Assembly: GCA_018824405.1 (NCBI GenBank)
Contig: JAHJGO010000026.1
Location: 62,001 to 126,000, forward strand
From: Gammaproteobacteria bacterium
Lineage (GTDB): Bacteria > Pseudomonadota > Gammaproteobacteria > Burkholderiales > Sulfuricellaceae
DNA length: 64,000 nucleotides
Direction: 5' to 3'
Under the pieces are notes generated by a model, which was given only the letters and a program-made list of their open reading frames with translations, had not been told where the DNA came from and searched no databases. Both the position numbers and the translations under genes were made by a program. Shown here one piece after another: positions 9,417 through 21,611 of the stretch (position 1 is its first letter; each line of letters opens with the position of its first letter).

Positions 9417-9961
9417 AATGGCCTGAGTATCTGCTCAAGATGCGCGGCACTACCCGTGGCAGTCCACCGCGGGTAAGCACCTCCGAGATTGTCTGGTCAT
9501 GGGTTGGCGCATTTCTGGGCATCATGGCGGTTGCCTGGGTCGATCAACTGTTTTTTTCAGGATACGATTTGTCGCTGATGATTGGCTCCTTTGGAGCATC
9601 AGCTGTCCTTGTCTACGGTGCTGTACGCAGCCCCCTGGCTCAGCCGCGAAATCTGGTGGGAGGGCATATGCTCTCAGCGCTGGTCGGTGTCATTTGCTGG
9701 AAACTGTTTCATCCCTATCCATGGCTTGCGGAAGCGATGGCCGTGGCTACCGCCATCGCACTCATGCACGCCACGCGCACATTGCACCCACCAGGTGGCG
9801 CTACAGCCCTGATTGCGGTGATCGGCTCTCCGGAAATCCACAATCTGGGTTTCTACTATGTGCTGATGCCAGCAACCATAGGCCCCCTGATTTTGCTTGC
9901 AGTTGCGGTCCTGGTGAATAATGTGCCCAGTTCGCGACGTTATCCGGAAATCTGGTTCTGA
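9413..9961 (+). CDS. HPP-family integral membrane protein
   Basis: A 182-residue membrane protein with four to five hydrophobic segments and the family hallmark HPPGGATAL after the third. The GTG start overlaps the TGA of the CBS gene. The family includes plant chloroplast nitrite transporters, so anion transport is possible, but the substrate here is unknown. A ClC anion channel lies divergently upstream of the pair. Confidence 0.88.
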   Translation: MKWPEYLLKMRGTTRGSPPRVSTSEIVWSWVGAFLGIMAVAWVDQLFFSGYDLSLMIGSFGASAVLVYGAVRSPLAQPRNLVGGHMLSALVGVICWKLFHPYPWLAEAMAVATAIALMHATRTLHPPGGATALIAVIGSPEIHNLGFYYVLMPATIGPLILLAVAVLVNNVPSSRRYPEIWF

Positions 9962-9972
9962 TTTTAAGTTAC

Positions 9973-9996
9973 CAGAACGCGAGCTGCGCAGTTCTG
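9973..9996. terminator. Hairpin between convergent HPP and prfC genes
   Basis: A stem CAGAACGCG / CGC-A-GTTCTG with one bulged A and a 5-base loop fills the 42-base gap between two convergent genes. There is no T-run on either strand, so it would be a weak or Rho-assisted bidirectional terminator. Confidence 0.45.
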
Positions 9997-10003
9997 CTGG
10001 CGC

Positions 10004-11575
<1,572 letters not shown>

Positions 11576-11602
11576 GATCTGAATGGCGGGAAAAAGTCTG
11601 CA

Positions 11603-11611
11603 ATTATAACA
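11603..11611 (-). promoter_or_regulatory. Extended -10 promoter for prfC
   Basis: On the minus strand TGTTATAAT gives a perfect TATAAT with an upstream TG, ending 28 bases before the prfC ATG. The -35 position 17 bases upstream is only CTCGCA. The rest of the 297-base gap up to the SPOR gene (11576-11872) shows nothing else I can identify. Confidence 0.55.
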
Positions 11612-11872
11612 GGCTGCATGCTCCTTGCGAGAGCAGGTATGAAGGATACATCTTGACGATGTTGAGAAAAGCATGTGCCTTTAAACCGGAAAGGCAGCAC
11701 AGTGTTTTTCGGTCCGAACTTGTGTCAATTCACGCCGTGGCGTAACACGAAAGGATGGTAAACACAGCCGTCAGTGTTGGTGCAGCCATTATCGGGTTTT
11801 CCAGCGCGCGCCCTGTGTGTGAGGTTGGCACAAGTTAGTGCCTTTTACTCAGGGGCGAGGCGCTGTGGAATT

Positions 11873-12601
11873 CTAGCGGGCGGGTGCCAGGACGGCATTG
11901 ATACCCATGCCGCGAATTTTGGCCATGGCCTGATCGGCTTCGGCCTTGTTCTGGAACGGGCCGACATGAAGACGAGTTTCAGTGTAGGACTTGATGCCAT
12001 GGTCTGCCAGTCGTTTCTGGAGCTGGACGGCATTTTCGTAGTTGGAGAATAGACCCAGCTGGACGACGTAGCCCTTGGGTGAGCTTGGTTCCGTTGATCT
12101 GGCAGGTGCCGCTGCGGGTGTAACAGGCGGTTTGCTTTCCACTGATGCTGGCTCGGTGGTTTTTTTCGAAACCGAAACTGGTGAAATCGTCACCGCTTGC
12201 GGCACGCTTGATGGGGCTGGCGCTGCAATTCCCGTACTGGCTGCTTTGGGTGTGGCAACAACAGCAGCCTGACTGGTTCTGTTCACGACTTGCGGAGGTG
12301 GGGGCGGAGGTGGTGTTGCTGGCGCGGCTTCGCTATCCGGGGCGGTTGGAACTTCAGGCGCCGGAACTTCTGCGGCGATGTCCACCGGCGATTCTTCGGG
12401 CGGAGTGGGGGTGGGTTCGGGTATTGCTACTGCTGGTGCATCGCTAGTGGTTGTTACAGGTGTTTTCTGCTCTTCCGGTTTGTGGTTGAGCACGGTGAGT
12501 GTGACGATTGCTGCCGTTACCAGAGTGCCGGCAACAATCAGGCGCCGCATGGCGCGCTTCTTGATCTCGGCGTGTTCGTCGTTGACTGTTTGCTCTGCCA
12601 T
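11873..12601 (-). CDS. SPOR-domain protein, DedD/FtsN-like
   Basis: Likely a bitopic inner-membrane protein binding denuded septal peptidoglycan. The 242 residues consist of a short basic cytoplasmic start, one TM helix (about 19-40, [19 protein letters not shown]), a long Pro/Ala/Thr-rich periplasmic linker with a run of seven prolines, and a C-terminal SPOR domain (about 165-242; [20 protein letters not shown] to [12 protein letters not shown]). The start has AGGAAG at good spacing. Division proteins DedD and FtsN share this layout; which one it corresponds to is not clear from sequence alone. Confidence 0.85.
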   Translation of the reverse strand: MAEQTVNDEHAEIKKRAMRRLIVAGTLVTAAIVTLTVLNHKPEEQKTPVTTTSDAPAVAIPEPTPTPPEESPVDIAAEVPAPEVPTAPDSEAAPATPPPPPPPQVVNRTSQAAVVATPKAASTGIAAPAPSSVPQAVTISPVSVSKKTTEPASVESKPPVTPAAAPARSTEPSSPKGYVVQLGLFSNYENAVQLQKRLADHGIKSYTETRLHVGPFQNKAEADQAMAKIRGMGINAVLAPAR

Positions 12602-12750
12602 TGAAACTTCCTGTTTGCAGTGTCGTCAGAGGGAATGCACGGCATGTTATCACTTCGCTTTTGCCGCTGCGAGGTTTATTTAATAGGGATTCCGTGCTAT
12701 TTTACCGGGTTTTCATCAATCATATATTTACCCTGAAAATGGAGTTTCAA

Positions 12751-13176
12751 ATGGCTGTAGAACGCACCTTGTCGATCATCAAACCTGATGCTGTTGCCAA
12801 GAATGTCATTGGCAAGATTTATTCCCGCTTTGAAAGCAACGGTCTTTCGATTGCCGCCTCCAAAATGAAGCATCTGTCGCGTACCGAAGCCGAAGGTTTC
12901 TACGCCGTGCATCGTGAGCGTCCTTTCTTCAAGGATCTGGTCGATTTCATGATTTCCGGCCCAGTGATGATCCAGGTGCTGGAAGGTGAAAATGCAATTG
13001 CCAAAAATCGCGAACTGATGGGCGCCACTGATCCGAAAAAGGCCGAAAAAGGCACGATCCGCGCTGATTTCGCAGAAAGCATCGATGCCAACGCAGTGCA
13101 TGGCTCTGATGGTCCTGATACCGCCAAAATGGAAATCTGCTACTTCTTCCCTGCAATGGAAGTTTACACACGCTGA
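12751..13176 (+). CDS. ndk: Nucleoside diphosphate kinase
   Basis: Transfers the gamma-phosphate of ATP to nucleoside diphosphates. The 141-residue length is the bacterial standard. The catalytic histidine lies in [16 protein letters not shown] and the nucleotide-binding start is [18 protein letters not shown] 12751 has GGAG at 12741-12744; the open frame reaches back to 12601 but that part overlaps the divergent SPOR start and is not conserved. The stop overlaps the rlmN start (TGATG). Confidence 0.96.
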   Translation: MAVERTLSIIKPDAVAKNVIGKIYSRFESNGLSIAASKMKHLSRTEAEGFYAVHRERPFFKDLVDFMISGPVMIQVLEGENAIAKNRELMGATDPKKAEKGTIRADFAESIDANAVHGSDGPDTAKMEICYFFPAMEVYTR

Positions 13177-14261
13177 TGCCCGTCAATCTGCTTAACTACG
13201 ATCTTCCGCAGCTCACCGCCTATTTTGCTGAAATCGGCGAAAAGCCGTTTCGTGCCAAACAGGTGATGCGCTGGATGCATCATTTCGGCGAGAACGATTT
13301 CGCTTGCATGAGCGATCTGGCCAAGTCCTTGCGGGAGAAGTTAAGCATTTCAGCGGTGGTTGAACCGCCGCGGCTGATCAAGGAACAATTGTCCGACGAC
13401 GGCACCCGCAAATGGTTGCTGGACGTCGGCGCCGGTAACGGCATCGAAACCGTCTTCATCCCTGAGGATGAACGTGGCACTTTGTGCATTTCAAGCCAGG
13501 TAGGTTGTGCGCTGGAGTGCAGTTTCTGCTCTACGGCCCGCCAGGGATTCAACCGTAACCTGTCTGCGGCTGAAATCATCGGCCAGGTGTGGTGGGCCAA
13601 CAAGGCGCTGGGCCGCGATCCCAAGGGTGAACGCATCATCAGCAACGTGGTTCTGATGGGCATGGGGGAGCCGCTGGCCAACTTCGATAATGTGGTGACT
13701 GCGCTCAATATCATGCTGGATGATCATGCCTATGGATTGTCGCGCCGTCGTGTGACGGTGAGCACTTCCGGTCTGGTCCCTGTAATGGATCGCCTGCGCG
13801 ACACCTGCCCGGTGGCTTTGGCCGTGTCCCTCCATGCGCCTAACGACGCACTGCGCGATGTGCTGGTGCCGATCAACAAGAAATACCCTCTGTCCGAACT
13901 GATGGCTGCCTGTCGGCGCTATATCGAGAAGGCGCCACGTGATTTCGTGACTTTTGAATATGTCATGCTGGATGGCATCAACGACAGCATGGCGCATGCG
14001 CGTGAACTGATAGAACTGGTCCGGGATGTGCCGTGCAAGTTTAACCTGATTCCTTTCAACCCTTTCCCGATGTCGGGTTACCATCGTTCCCGCCCGGATG
14101 CGGTGCGTCTTTTTCGCGACGCCTTGATGCAGGCAGGACTGGTGGCAACCACCCGCAAGACGCGTGGCGATGATATCGATGCTGCCTGTGGTCAGTTGGC
14201 TGGGCAGGTACAGGACAAAACCAAACGGACTCAGTACAAAATAGTGGAGGCTGCCATATGA
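13176..14261 (+). CDS. rlmN: 23S rRNA A2503 / tRNA A37 C2-methyltransferase
   Basis: Radical-SAM enzyme that methylates carbon 2 of A2503 in 23S rRNA and A37 in some tRNAs. The 361-residue protein has the radical-SAM cysteines in [17 protein letters not shown] and the methylated-cysteine region near the C terminus ([12 protein letters not shown]). It starts in an overlap with ndk and ends in an overlap with pilF (ATGA), so the row is translationally coupled. Confidence 0.96.
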   Translation: MPVNLLNYDLPQLTAYFAEIGEKPFRAKQVMRWMHHFGENDFACMSDLAKSLREKLSISAVVEPPRLIKEQLSDDGTRKWLLDVGAGNGIETVFIPEDERGTLCISSQVGCALECSFCSTARQGFNRNLSAAEIIGQVWWANKALGRDPKGERIISNVVLMGMGEPLANFDNVVTALNIMLDDHAYGLSRRRVTVSTSGLVPVMDRLRDTCPVALAVSLHAPNDALRDVLVPINKKYPLSELMAACRRYIEKAPRDFVTFEYVMLDGINDSMAHARELIELVRDVPCKFNLIPFNPFPMSGYHRSRPDAVRLFRDALMQAGLVATTRKTRGDDIDAACGQLAGQVQDKTKRTQYKIVEAAI

Positions 14262-15028
14262 AAAAAATGCTGGTGCTAATGTTGTTAGCATGGAACTTTG
14301 CAGCGTTGCCGGCATGGGCCGAGAAGCAATCTGATCAAACAAAACGAGCCCAGATTCATACTGAACTTGGTGCCGGCTATTTCGGCATGGGCAAGCTTGG
14401 TGTTGCTCTGGATGAGCTTAATACGGCTATCCGCGCCGATTCCAAGTACGCCCCTGCCTACAATATTCTTGGCTTGATTTATATGGAGCTGAGAGAGTTC
14501 GACAAGGCGGATGAGAGTTTCAAACGTTCCCTCAGCATCGACGCGAGCAATTCGGATACGCATAATAATTACGGCTGGTTTCTGTGCCAGCGCAACCGCG
14601 TGGATGAAGCCATTGGTCATTTCATGAATGCATTGAAAAATCCGCTCTATACCACGCCGGAAAAAGCTTATCTTAATGCCGGCCAGTGCTCATTGAAAAA
14701 GGGTGACGACCAGGGCGCGGAAGATTATTTTCTGCGTGCAATCAAGTTCCAGCCTGCTCCGCCCCAGGCGATGTATTACTTGTCGGATATCCAGTTTCGT
14801 CGCGCGAAGTATAACAATGCCCAGTTTTATCTCGAGCAGTTCATGAAGAGTGGGCCAACTCCGGAAGGCTTGTGGCTGGGAGCTCGCATTGCCCATCGTA
14901 CTAACAACCGTGACGCTGAAGCAAATTATGGGTTGCAGTTGAGAAAGCGCTTCCCTGATTCGCGCGAGGCGATCGCCTATCGCAATCGTCAGTTCGATAA
15001 TGCGGATGCGGCAGAGGTGCGGCAGTGA
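14258..15028 (+). CDS. pilF: Type IV pilus biogenesis protein PilF/PilW (TPR)
   Basis: A TPR protein that in Pseudomonas/Neisseria is the outer-membrane pilotin helping PilQ secretin assembly. The 256 residues have an N-terminal signal (about 1-21, ending ALPAWA) and about six TPR-like helical pairs (for example [37 protein letters not shown]). There is no lipobox cysteine at the cleavage site, unlike the classical lipoprotein, so it would be released to the periplasm by signal peptidase I. GGAGG at 14246-14250 precedes the ATG. Its place between rlmN and rodZ matches other proteobacteria. Confidence 0.88.
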   Translation: MKKMLVLMLLAWNFAALPAWAEKQSDQTKRAQIHTELGAGYFGMGKLGVALDELNTAIRADSKYAPAYNILGLIYMELREFDKADESFKRSLSIDASNSDTHNNYGWFLCQRNRVDEAIGHFMNALKNPLYTTPEKAYLNAGQCSLKKGDDQGAEDYFLRAIKFQPAPPQAMYYLSDIQFRRAKYNNAQFYLEQFMKSGPTPEGLWLGARIAHRTNNRDAEANYGLQLRKRFPDSREAIAYRNRQFDNADAAEVRQ

Positions 15029-15864
15029 CGGATATTGTTGAAGAACATGCGTCCGCTCCGTCATGGGAGGGTGCGGGCGCCAGTCTCAAGCGTGAACGGG
15101 AAAATCAGGGTCTGAGCACGTTTGACGTGGCGCGTGCATTGCGTTTGAGCGAGAAGCAGATTGTAGCGCTTGAGATGGATGATTATGCGAAGCTACCCGG
15201 CCGAACTTTTGTGCGTGGTTTCATCAGGAACTATGCGCGTCTGATGCAGCTTGACCCTGAGCCATTGATGGCACACATTTCGATTGGGCAAGTTGAGGAA
15301 TCGCACCAGATTCAGGTGCCTTCGCAAAAAATCAGTTTTTCCGAACATCAGGATAAACCCTGGCTGAAATGGCTGATGATGGCTTTTGTTATTGTGGCTG
15401 TGATTTCCTGGTCTGTGTTGGAGTGGCTCGGACCTGAACAGCCAAAATCGGTCGCGCTTTCCCGCACAACCGTGCCCGTTGCTCCTCTTCCCCAGATTGT
15501 GTCTGCGCCGCCTGTTTTTGCTCCTCCGCGCATGCCTGAGAAAACTGCTGAGACTCTGCCCTCTACTCCGGTTGTAGCGGCCGAGCCGGCGATACAAGCG
15601 GGCAGTGCAACGGTTCCTGCCACTGCTCTGGCTCGGTTAAGCATGACTTTTTCTGGTCGTGCCTGGGTCGAGGTGCGCGATAAGAGTGGAAAGATAATTC
15701 ATTCGCAGAACAATTCGTCTGGTGCTGATCAGGTCGTGGAAGGCGAAGCGCCTTTATCCCTGGTGATTGGCAGTGCGCCTAATGTGAAGTTGATGTACAA
15801 AGGTCAGTTGGTTGATCTGTCTCCATTCACCAAGACCGATGTGGCACGCCTTACCCTGGAGTAA
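15025..15864 (+). CDS. rodZ: Cytoskeleton protein RodZ
   Basis: Bitopic membrane protein linking MreB to the elongation machinery. The 279 residues have an N-terminal Cro-type helix-turn-helix (about 17-80; [19 protein letters not shown]), a TM helix (about 113-131; [18 protein letters not shown]), a Pro-rich linker and a C-terminal DUF4115 beta domain ([20 protein letters not shown]). It uses a GTG start overlapping the pilF stop. Confidence 0.92.
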   Translation: MTDIVEEHASAPSWEGAGASLKRERENQGLSTFDVARALRLSEKQIVALEMDDYAKLPGRTFVRGFIRNYARLMQLDPEPLMAHISIGQVEESHQIQVPSQKISFSEHQDKPWLKWLMMAFVIVAVISWSVLEWLGPEQPKSVALSRTTVPVAPLPQIVSAPPVFAPPRMPEKTAETLPSTPVVAAEPAIQAGSATVPATALARLSMTFSGRAWVEVRDKSGKIIHSQNNSSGADQVVEGEAPLSLVIGSAPNVKLMYKGQLVDLSPFTKTDVARLTLE

Positions 15865-15866
15865 GC

Positions 15867-16952
15867 ATGTTCAAAGTTGAGATTCCCCGCCGCAAGAGCC
15901 GGCAGATCAAGGTGGGCAATGTGCTGATTGGCGGTGACGCGCCGATTTCAGTGCAAACCATGACCAATACCGAGACCACCGACGTGGATGCCACCGTCGC
16001 GCAGATCGAGCGTGCAGCCAAGGCGGGTGCGGATATCGTGCGCGTATCTGTACCCAGCATGGAGGCGGCAGAAGCTTTCGGTTTGATCAGGAAGCGCTCT
16101 CCTGTGCCGTTGGTGACTGACATCCATTTTGATTACAAAATTGCCCTGCGCGTGGCGGAACTGGGCGCCGACTGCCTGCGCATCAATCCCGGCAACATCG
16201 GCCGCGAGGACCGCGTCAAGGCCGTAGTGCAGTCGGCCAAGGATCACGGCATTCCGATTCGTATCGGCGTCAATGCCGGCTCGCTGGAAAAGGATCTGCA
16301 GAAAAAATACGGTGAGCCGACGCCAGAAGCATTGGTGGAATCCGCGCTGCGCCATATCGAGATTCTCGAGCGCCTGAATTTTCCTGATTTCAAGGTCAGC
16401 CTCAAGGCGTCTGAAATCTTCATGACGGTGGAAGCTTACAAGCAGCTTGCCAGCCAGATCGATCAGCCGCTCCACCTGGGTATTACCGAGGCAGGTGGTC
16501 TGCGCTCCGGTAGCGTGAAATCGGCGATTGGCCTGGGCATGATTCTGGCATCCGGTATCGGCGATACCATCCGTGTTTCCCTGGCCGCCGACCCGGTGGA
16601 AGAAGTCAAGGTCGGTTTCGATATCCTGAAGAGCCTGCACCTGCGCAACAAGGGGGTGAATATCATCGCCTGCCCTTCCTGCTCGCGCCAGAATTTCGAC
16701 GTCATCAAGGTGGTCAATGCGCTGGAGCAGCGCCTTGAGGACGTGCTGGAACACCTTGACGTCGCGGTGATCGGTTGCGTAGTGAATGGACCGGGCGAAG
16801 CACGCGAGGCGGATATCGGACTGGCTGGCGGTGAACCGAACCTGCTTTACCTGGACGGAAAGCCCAGCCACAAGATCAACGATGATGAAATCGTCGATCA
16901 GATAGAGCGCGAAGTACGCGCAAAAATCGCGGCAAAACAACAAAAAACCTGA
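15867..16952 (+). CDS. ispG: 4-hydroxy-3-methylbut-2-en-1-yl diphosphate synthase (flavodoxin/ferredoxin)
   Basis: [4Fe-4S] enzyme of the MEP isoprenoid pathway converting MEcPP to HMBPP. The 361 residues show the two-domain bacterial form, a TIM-barrel start ([30 protein letters not shown]) and the C-terminal cluster cysteines in CPSCSR and [10 protein letters not shown] with the following glutamate. Two bases separate it from rodZ, and hisS follows after 16. Confidence 0.96.
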   Translation: MFKVEIPRRKSRQIKVGNVLIGGDAPISVQTMTNTETTDVDATVAQIERAAKAGADIVRVSVPSMEAAEAFGLIRKRSPVPLVTDIHFDYKIALRVAELGADCLRINPGNIGREDRVKAVVQSAKDHGIPIRIGVNAGSLEKDLQKKYGEPTPEALVESALRHIEILERLNFPDFKVSLKASEIFMTVEAYKQLASQIDQPLHLGITEAGGLRSGSVKSAIGLGMILASGIGDTIRVSLAADPVEEVKVGFDILKSLHLRNKGVNIIACPSCSRQNFDVIKVVNALEQRLEDVLEHLDVAVIGCVVNGPGEAREADIGLAGGEPNLLYLDGKPSHKINDDEIVDQIEREVRAKIAAKQQKT

Positions 16953-16968
16953 GAACCATTTAAGCAAA

Positions 16969-18231
16969 ATGAGCCAGATCCAAGCCATTCGCGGCATGAA
17001 CGACATCCTGCCGGAACACGCCGCCCTGTGGGATTTTTTTGAGGATACAGTGCGAGACTGGCTGCACAGTTACGGCTACAAGTGCATTCGCATGCCCATC
17101 GTTGAACAGACCGGGCTGTTCAAACGCGCCATCGGCGAGGTGACCGACATCGTGGAGAAGGAGATGTATACCTTCACCGATGCGCTCAATGGCGAAAGCC
17201 TGACGCTGCGTCCGGAGGGGACCGCTTCTTGCGTGCGTGCCGTGCTGCAGCACAATCTGCTTTACAATGCGCCGCAGCGTTTGTGGTACATGGGGCCGAT
17301 GTTCCGCCACGAACGCCCGCAGAAGGGACGTTATCGCCAGTTTCATCAGGTTGGTGTGGAATCCCTGGGTTTTGCCGGCCCGGATATGGATGCGGAACAG
17401 ATTATAATGACGGCGCGCCTGTGGAAGAGGCTTGGCTTGCAGGATGTGGTGCTGGAAATCAACACACTCGGCAGCCCAGAAGATCGCACCCGCCATCGCG
17501 CTCGCTTGGTGCATTACCTGGAACAGCATCTCGACCTTCTGGATGAGGATTCGAAGCGTCGCCTGCACACCAATCCCCTTCGTGTGCTGGATAGCAAGAA
17601 CCCGGCACTGCAGTCATTGATCGAAGCTGCGCCGAAACTGCTGGACGATCTGGATGAGGTTTCGCTCAGGCATTTCGAGCAGGTGCAGGGAATGTTGCGC
17701 GAGGCAGGTATTGAATACCGCATCAACCCGCGTCTGGTACGGGGGCTGGATTACTACAATTTTACCGTGTTCGAATGGGTGACAACGCGCCTGGGTGCGC
17801 AGGGTACGGTGTGCGCGGGCGGACGCTACGACGGGCTGATCGAACAGATAGGAGGGAAGCCGGCACCTGCCTGTGGTTTCGCCATGGGCGTGGAACGCTT
17901 ACTGGCGCTGCTGGAAGAGCAGAAGTTTCAGCCACCTGAGCAGCCTGCTGACGTCTATGTAGTGCATCAGGGTGAAGCTGCGGACCGTTATGCGTTGCTG
18001 GCCGCCGAAGCGTTGCGCGAGCAGGGCTTGCACGTGATTTTGCATTGCGGCGGTGGCAGTTTCAAATCTCAGATGAAGAAGGCGGATGCAAGCGGAGCAC
18101 GCTATGCTGTGATCATTGGCGATGATGAAGCGCTTGGCCGGCAACTAACGCTCAAGCCCCTGCGGACGCTTGGTGATCAGGCGCGCTTGAGCATAGAAGA
18201 AGCGGTTGATGTGATGAAAAGAGAGATTTAA
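16969..18231 (+). CDS. hisS: Histidyl-tRNA synthetase
   Basis: Class II aminoacyl-tRNA synthetase of 420 residues, usual length. Motif 2 ([19 protein letters not shown]), the histidine-A motif [14 protein letters not shown] and motif 3 (GFAMGVERL) are intact, and a C-terminal anticodon-binding domain follows (from about 330). A catalytically inactive paralogue, HisZ, is encoded at 28536 in the same window. Confidence 0.97.
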   Translation: MSQIQAIRGMNDILPEHAALWDFFEDTVRDWLHSYGYKCIRMPIVEQTGLFKRAIGEVTDIVEKEMYTFTDALNGESLTLRPEGTASCVRAVLQHNLLYNAPQRLWYMGPMFRHERPQKGRYRQFHQVGVESLGFAGPDMDAEQIIMTARLWKRLGLQDVVLEINTLGSPEDRTRHRARLVHYLEQHLDLLDEDSKRRLHTNPLRVLDSKNPALQSLIEAAPKLLDDLDEVSLRHFEQVQGMLREAGIEYRINPRLVRGLDYYNFTVFEWVTTRLGAQGTVCAGGRYDGLIEQIGGKPAPACGFAMGVERLLALLEEQKFQPPEQPADVYVVHQGEAADRYALLAAEALREQGLHVILHCGGGSFKSQMKKADASGARYAVIIGDDEALGRQLTLKPLRTLGDQARLSIEEAVDVMKREI

Positions 18232-18267
18232 CCCTTTTGCTACAGAATGATTTTTTATAGGTGATTT

Positions 18268-18897
18268 ATGGCTTACGATCTGGAAGAGCAGGAACAAATT
18301 GACGTCGTCAAGGATTGGTGGAAGCGGAACGGCAATACCGTGATACTGGGCGTGGCGGTTTTTGTGGCGATTGTGGCTGGCATTCAGGGTTGGCGTTATT
18401 ATCAGCACCAGCAGGCAACGCAGGCTGCAGGCCTGTATGAGGCCCTCCAGGGGGCTGCAGAAAAACATGATGCCAAAAGCGTACGGGATATTGCCGGCCA
18501 GCTCATGGAACGTTTTCCTCGCACAGCTTATGCGTCACGCGCTGCACTAAGCGCTGCCAGATCAAACTATGAGAACGGAGATGGAAAGAGCGCCAAGGCC
18601 CAGTTGCAATGGGTGATGGAGCATGCGAAAAGTGATGAAGTCAAGGATGCCGCCCGGTTGCAGATGGCGGGCGTGCTGCTGGACGAGAAAAGCCATGATG
18701 AAGCGCTCAAGCTTTTGGAATCGAAACATGGCGCTGGTTTTGACGGCCTGTATGCCGACCTGAGGGGCGATGTGCTGCTGGCCTCGGGCAAAAGTGACGA
18801 GGCCCGCGCTGCTTACCAGCTTGCTTTGGAAAAAATGGATCCTGCCGGCGGTTATCGTGGGCTGGTGCAGCTGAAATTGGATGGTTTGGGGGGATGA
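18268..18897 (+). CDS. YfgM/AncA-type tetratricopeptide membrane protein
   Basis: A 209-residue inner-membrane protein with a cytoplasmic start (EEQEQIDVVKDWWKRNG), one TM helix (about 25-43) and a periplasmic TPR-like domain. In E. coli YfgM sits at the SecYEG translocon with PpiD and assists periplasmic chaperones. Gene order hisS-yfgM-bamB-der is the same as in enterobacteria. Its TGA overlaps the bamB start. Confidence 0.9.
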   Translation: MAYDLEEQEQIDVVKDWWKRNGNTVILGVAVFVAIVAGIQGWRYYQHQQATQAAGLYEALQGAAEKHDAKSVRDIAGQLMERFPRTAYASRAALSAARSNYENGDGKSAKAQLQWVMEHAKSDEVKDAARLQMAGVLLDEKSHDEALKLLESKHGAGFDGLYADLRGDVLLASGKSDEARAAYQLALEKMDPAGGYRGLVQLKLDGLGG

Positions 18898-20075
18898 TGA
18901 ATAATCGTATGACGCTGCAGGCTTCCCTGGTTGGTTTGCTGGTTTTGTCGCTGGCGGGCTGTGCTGGATTCGGCGAGTCCATTTCCACTGGATTTGGTTT
19001 GTGGGGAGGCAAAGATGGCGTAGAAAAACCTGCACCATTGACCGAAATCAAGTCGAGCATGTCGGTTGCAACTCAATGGAAGGCTAGTGTTGGCAGTGCC
19101 GACGATTATGTATTCACTCCCGCGGTTCTGGATGGCAGTGTTTACGCTGCCGGCCATGACGGGAGTATTGCCCGCTTTGATGCCCAGAGCGGCAAGCAGT
19201 TGTGGCGTTCAGTAGCGGGCAAAAAACTCTCTGCTGGTGTCGGCGTGGGTTCAGGTCTGGTCCTGGTGGCAACACGCAAGGGGGAAGTGCTGGCCTACGA
19301 CCTGGATGGCAAGGCTGTGTGGGAATCAAGAGTTTCGTCTGAGGTGCTGAGTGCTCCCCAGGCGGCAGAAAACATAGTTGTCGTGCGTGCGGCAGATGGG
19401 CAGGTTTTTGGTCTGGATGCCCGCGACGGCAAGCGCAAGTGGGTGTATCAGCGTGCGCTGCCGCCTCTCGCAATTCGCAACCATGCCGGCGTGGTGGTGA
19501 CGCGCGGTGGGGTGTTCGCAGGCTATGCTGGCGGGAAACTGGTGGCACTTTCGCTTACCAACGGTGTTCTGGGGTGGGAAGCTAGCGTTGCACAGCCACG
19601 TGGCGCCACTGAACTGGAACGTATCGCCGACGTGGCCAGCCTGCCGGTGGTAGATGGCAACAACATTTGCGCTGTAGCGTATCAGGGACGCGTGGCCTGT
19701 TTCGAAATGGCCAATGGCAACCTGATCTGGGCGCGTGAAATGTCTAGTGTTTCCGGTTTATCGGTGGATGCTTCCTTGCTATATGTCAGCGATATTCGTG
19801 GAGCGGTACATGCTTTGGACAAAAGCAGTGGAGCCAGCATGTGGAAGCAGGACAAATTGCTGAATCGCCGCCTGAGCGCGCCGGTTGCGAGCGGCAAGCA
19901 TGTTGCAGTTGCCGACCTGGAAGGCTACGTGCACTTCCTGTCGCGTGAAGATGGCAGTTTTGCTGCGCGAGTGGCTACTGACGGTAGTGCGATTGCGGCC
20001 ACGCCTTTGCTGCTTGAGCAGAATCTGCTGCTGCAGACGCGTAATGGCGGCCTGTTTGAACTGGCTACCCGATGA
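18894..20075 (+). CDS. bamB: Outer-membrane protein assembly factor BamB
   Basis: Lipoprotein of the BAM complex that inserts beta-barrel proteins. The 393 residues have a lipoprotein signal with lipobox LAGC (Cys about 23) and an eight-bladed PQQ-like propeller (repeats such as [20 protein letters not shown] and [16 protein letters not shown]). Either of two tandem ATGs (18894, 18897) could be used; GGGGG sits just upstream. The stop overlaps der (ATGA). Confidence 0.95.
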   Translation: MMNNRMTLQASLVGLLVLSLAGCAGFGESISTGFGLWGGKDGVEKPAPLTEIKSSMSVATQWKASVGSADDYVFTPAVLDGSVYAAGHDGSIARFDAQSGKQLWRSVAGKKLSAGVGVGSGLVLVATRKGEVLAYDLDGKAVWESRVSSEVLSAPQAAENIVVVRAADGQVFGLDARDGKRKWVYQRALPPLAIRNHAGVVVTRGGVFAGYAGGKLVALSLTNGVLGWEASVAQPRGATELERIADVASLPVVDGNNICAVAYQGRVACFEMANGNLIWAREMSSVSGLSVDASLLYVSDIRGAVHALDKSSGASMWKQDKLLNRRLSAPVASGKHVAVADLEGYVHFLSREDGSFAARVATDGSAIAATPLLLEQNLLLQTRNGGLFELATR

Positions 20076-21481
20076 AACCTACACTGGTCCTGGTGGGACG
20101 GCCTAACGTCGGAAAATCCACCCTTTTCAACCGCCTCACCAAGAGCCGTGATGCGCTGGTGGCCGATTTGCCCGGCTTGACCCGGGATCGTCATTACGGC
20201 CACGGGCTGGTGGGCAGCAAACCCTATCTGGTCGTGGATACCGGTGGTTTCGAGCCGGTCGCCAAAGACGGGATCATGCACGAGATGGCGAAGCAGACCC
20301 TGCAGGCGGTGGATGAAGCCGATTGCATCGTTTTCCTGGTAGATGCCCGTCATGGACTGACGCCGCAGGACAAGATTATTGCGGACGGCTTGCGCAAGAC
20401 TGGCCGCCCGGTATTTCTCGCTGTCAACAAAGCCGAAGGGATGCGCCGTGATGTGGTGGCGGCAGAGTTTCATGAACTGGCGCTGGGAGATCCGCTGGTG
20501 ATTTCCTCCGCGCACGGCGAAGGTGTGCGTGAGCTGGTTGAGTTGGTGATGGAGGGCTTCCCAGACGAACAGGAAGATGAAGGACGGGAAGAGGATCATC
20601 CCAAGGTTGCCATCGTCGGTCGCCCCAATGTGGGCAAGTCCACGCTGGTCAATCGCCTGCTCGGTGAAGAACGGGTTATCGCCTTTGATCAGCCAGGCAC
20701 AACTCGCGATAGCATCTACATGGACCTGGAACGCGATGGACGGCGCTACACCCTGATCGATACTGCCGGTGTGCGCAAGAAGGGTAAGGTATTCGAGGCG
20801 ATCGAAAAGTTCTCAGTCATCAAGACCCTGCAGGCCATCGAAGATGCCAATGTGGTGGTGCTGGTGCTGGATGCACGTCAGGATGTCTCCGAGCAGGACG
20901 CGCACATTGCCGGCTTCATTCTGGAGGCGGGCAGGGCATTGGTGGTCGCAGTGAATAAATGGGACGGACTGGACGAAGCCCGGCGCGAGGTGATCAAGAG
21001 CGATCTGGCGCGCAAACTGCAGTTTCTCGAATTCGCCAAGTACCATTATATTTCAGCCCTGCAGGGCAGTGGCGTAGGCGGGCTGTTCAAGTCCATCGAC
21101 GGCGCTTTCGCTGCGGCGATGAAGAAAATGTCTACGCCCATGCTGACGCGCGTGCTGATGACTGCAACAGAAAAACACCAGCCGCCCAAGGTCGGCCCGA
21201 TCCGGCCAAAACTGCGTTATGCCCACCAGGGAGGGTCCAATCCGCCACTGGTGATTGTGCACGGTACCGCAGTGAGCGGCGTGGCGGACAGCTACAAGCG
21301 ATATCTGGAAAGCACTTTCCGCAAAGCCTTCGAACTTGAAGGCACGCCGCTCCGGGTTCAATTCAAACAAGGCAGTAATCCCTTTGCCGGCAGGACGCCC
21401 GCGCCGAAAACCGAAGCTGATGAAAAAGCTGCGCATAGTAGAAGACGGCGTAACAGGAAGACCTACGGCAAGAAATATTGA
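20072..21481 (+). CDS. der: Ribosome biogenesis GTPase Der (EngA)
   Basis: Double GTPase needed for 50S subunit maturation. The 469 residues carry two full G domains, with P-loops [12 protein letters not shown] (about 8) and [12 protein letters not shown] (about 185), G3 DTGGFE / DTAGVR, and NKAE / NKWD, then a KH-like domain and a basic tail. Last gene of the run that starts at ndk; followed by a hairpin. Confidence 0.97.
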   Translation: MKPTLVLVGRPNVGKSTLFNRLTKSRDALVADLPGLTRDRHYGHGLVGSKPYLVVDTGGFEPVAKDGIMHEMAKQTLQAVDEADCIVFLVDARHGLTPQDKIIADGLRKTGRPVFLAVNKAEGMRRDVVAAEFHELALGDPLVISSAHGEGVRELVELVMEGFPDEQEDEGREEDHPKVAIVGRPNVGKSTLVNRLLGEERVIAFDQPGTTRDSIYMDLERDGRRYTLIDTAGVRKKGKVFEAIEKFSVIKTLQAIEDANVVVLVLDARQDVSEQDAHIAGFILEAGRALVVAVNKWDGLDEARREVIKSDLARKLQFLEFAKYHYISALQGSGVGGLFKSIDGAFAAAMKKMSTPMLTRVLMTATEKHQPPKVGPIRPKLRYAHQGGSNPPLVIVHGTAVSGVADSYKRYLESTFRKAFELEGTPLRVQFKQGSNPFAGRTPAPKTEADEKAAHSRRRRNRKTYGKKY

Positions 21482-21520
21482 TTGTTGCTCGTTGCCTTTT
21501 GTCAGCGATGCAGCAATCTT
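21480..21520 (+). terminator. Terminator-like hairpin after der
   Basis: The arms 21480-21494 (GATTGTTGCTCGTTG) and 21503-21518 (CAGCGATGCAGCAATC) pair over 15 bp with two G-U pairs and one bulged T; the loop is CCTTTTGT. The arm begins in the der stop codon. Only a short TTAT follows, and a T7 run occurs about 15 bases later. Confidence 0.55.
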
Positions 21521-21611
21521 ATCCTCGCATTTGATTTTTTTGCTGCCCGGTCTCCGGAGGGTGTGGTAAAAAGCCCTATCGAAAATATTTCAAATTGCCT
21601 GCCCTTAAGCC

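Noticed and set aside
15948-17006. A 352-codon frame antisense to ispG
   Set aside because: The ispG product is unmistakable; the antisense product is low-quality and has no start context.
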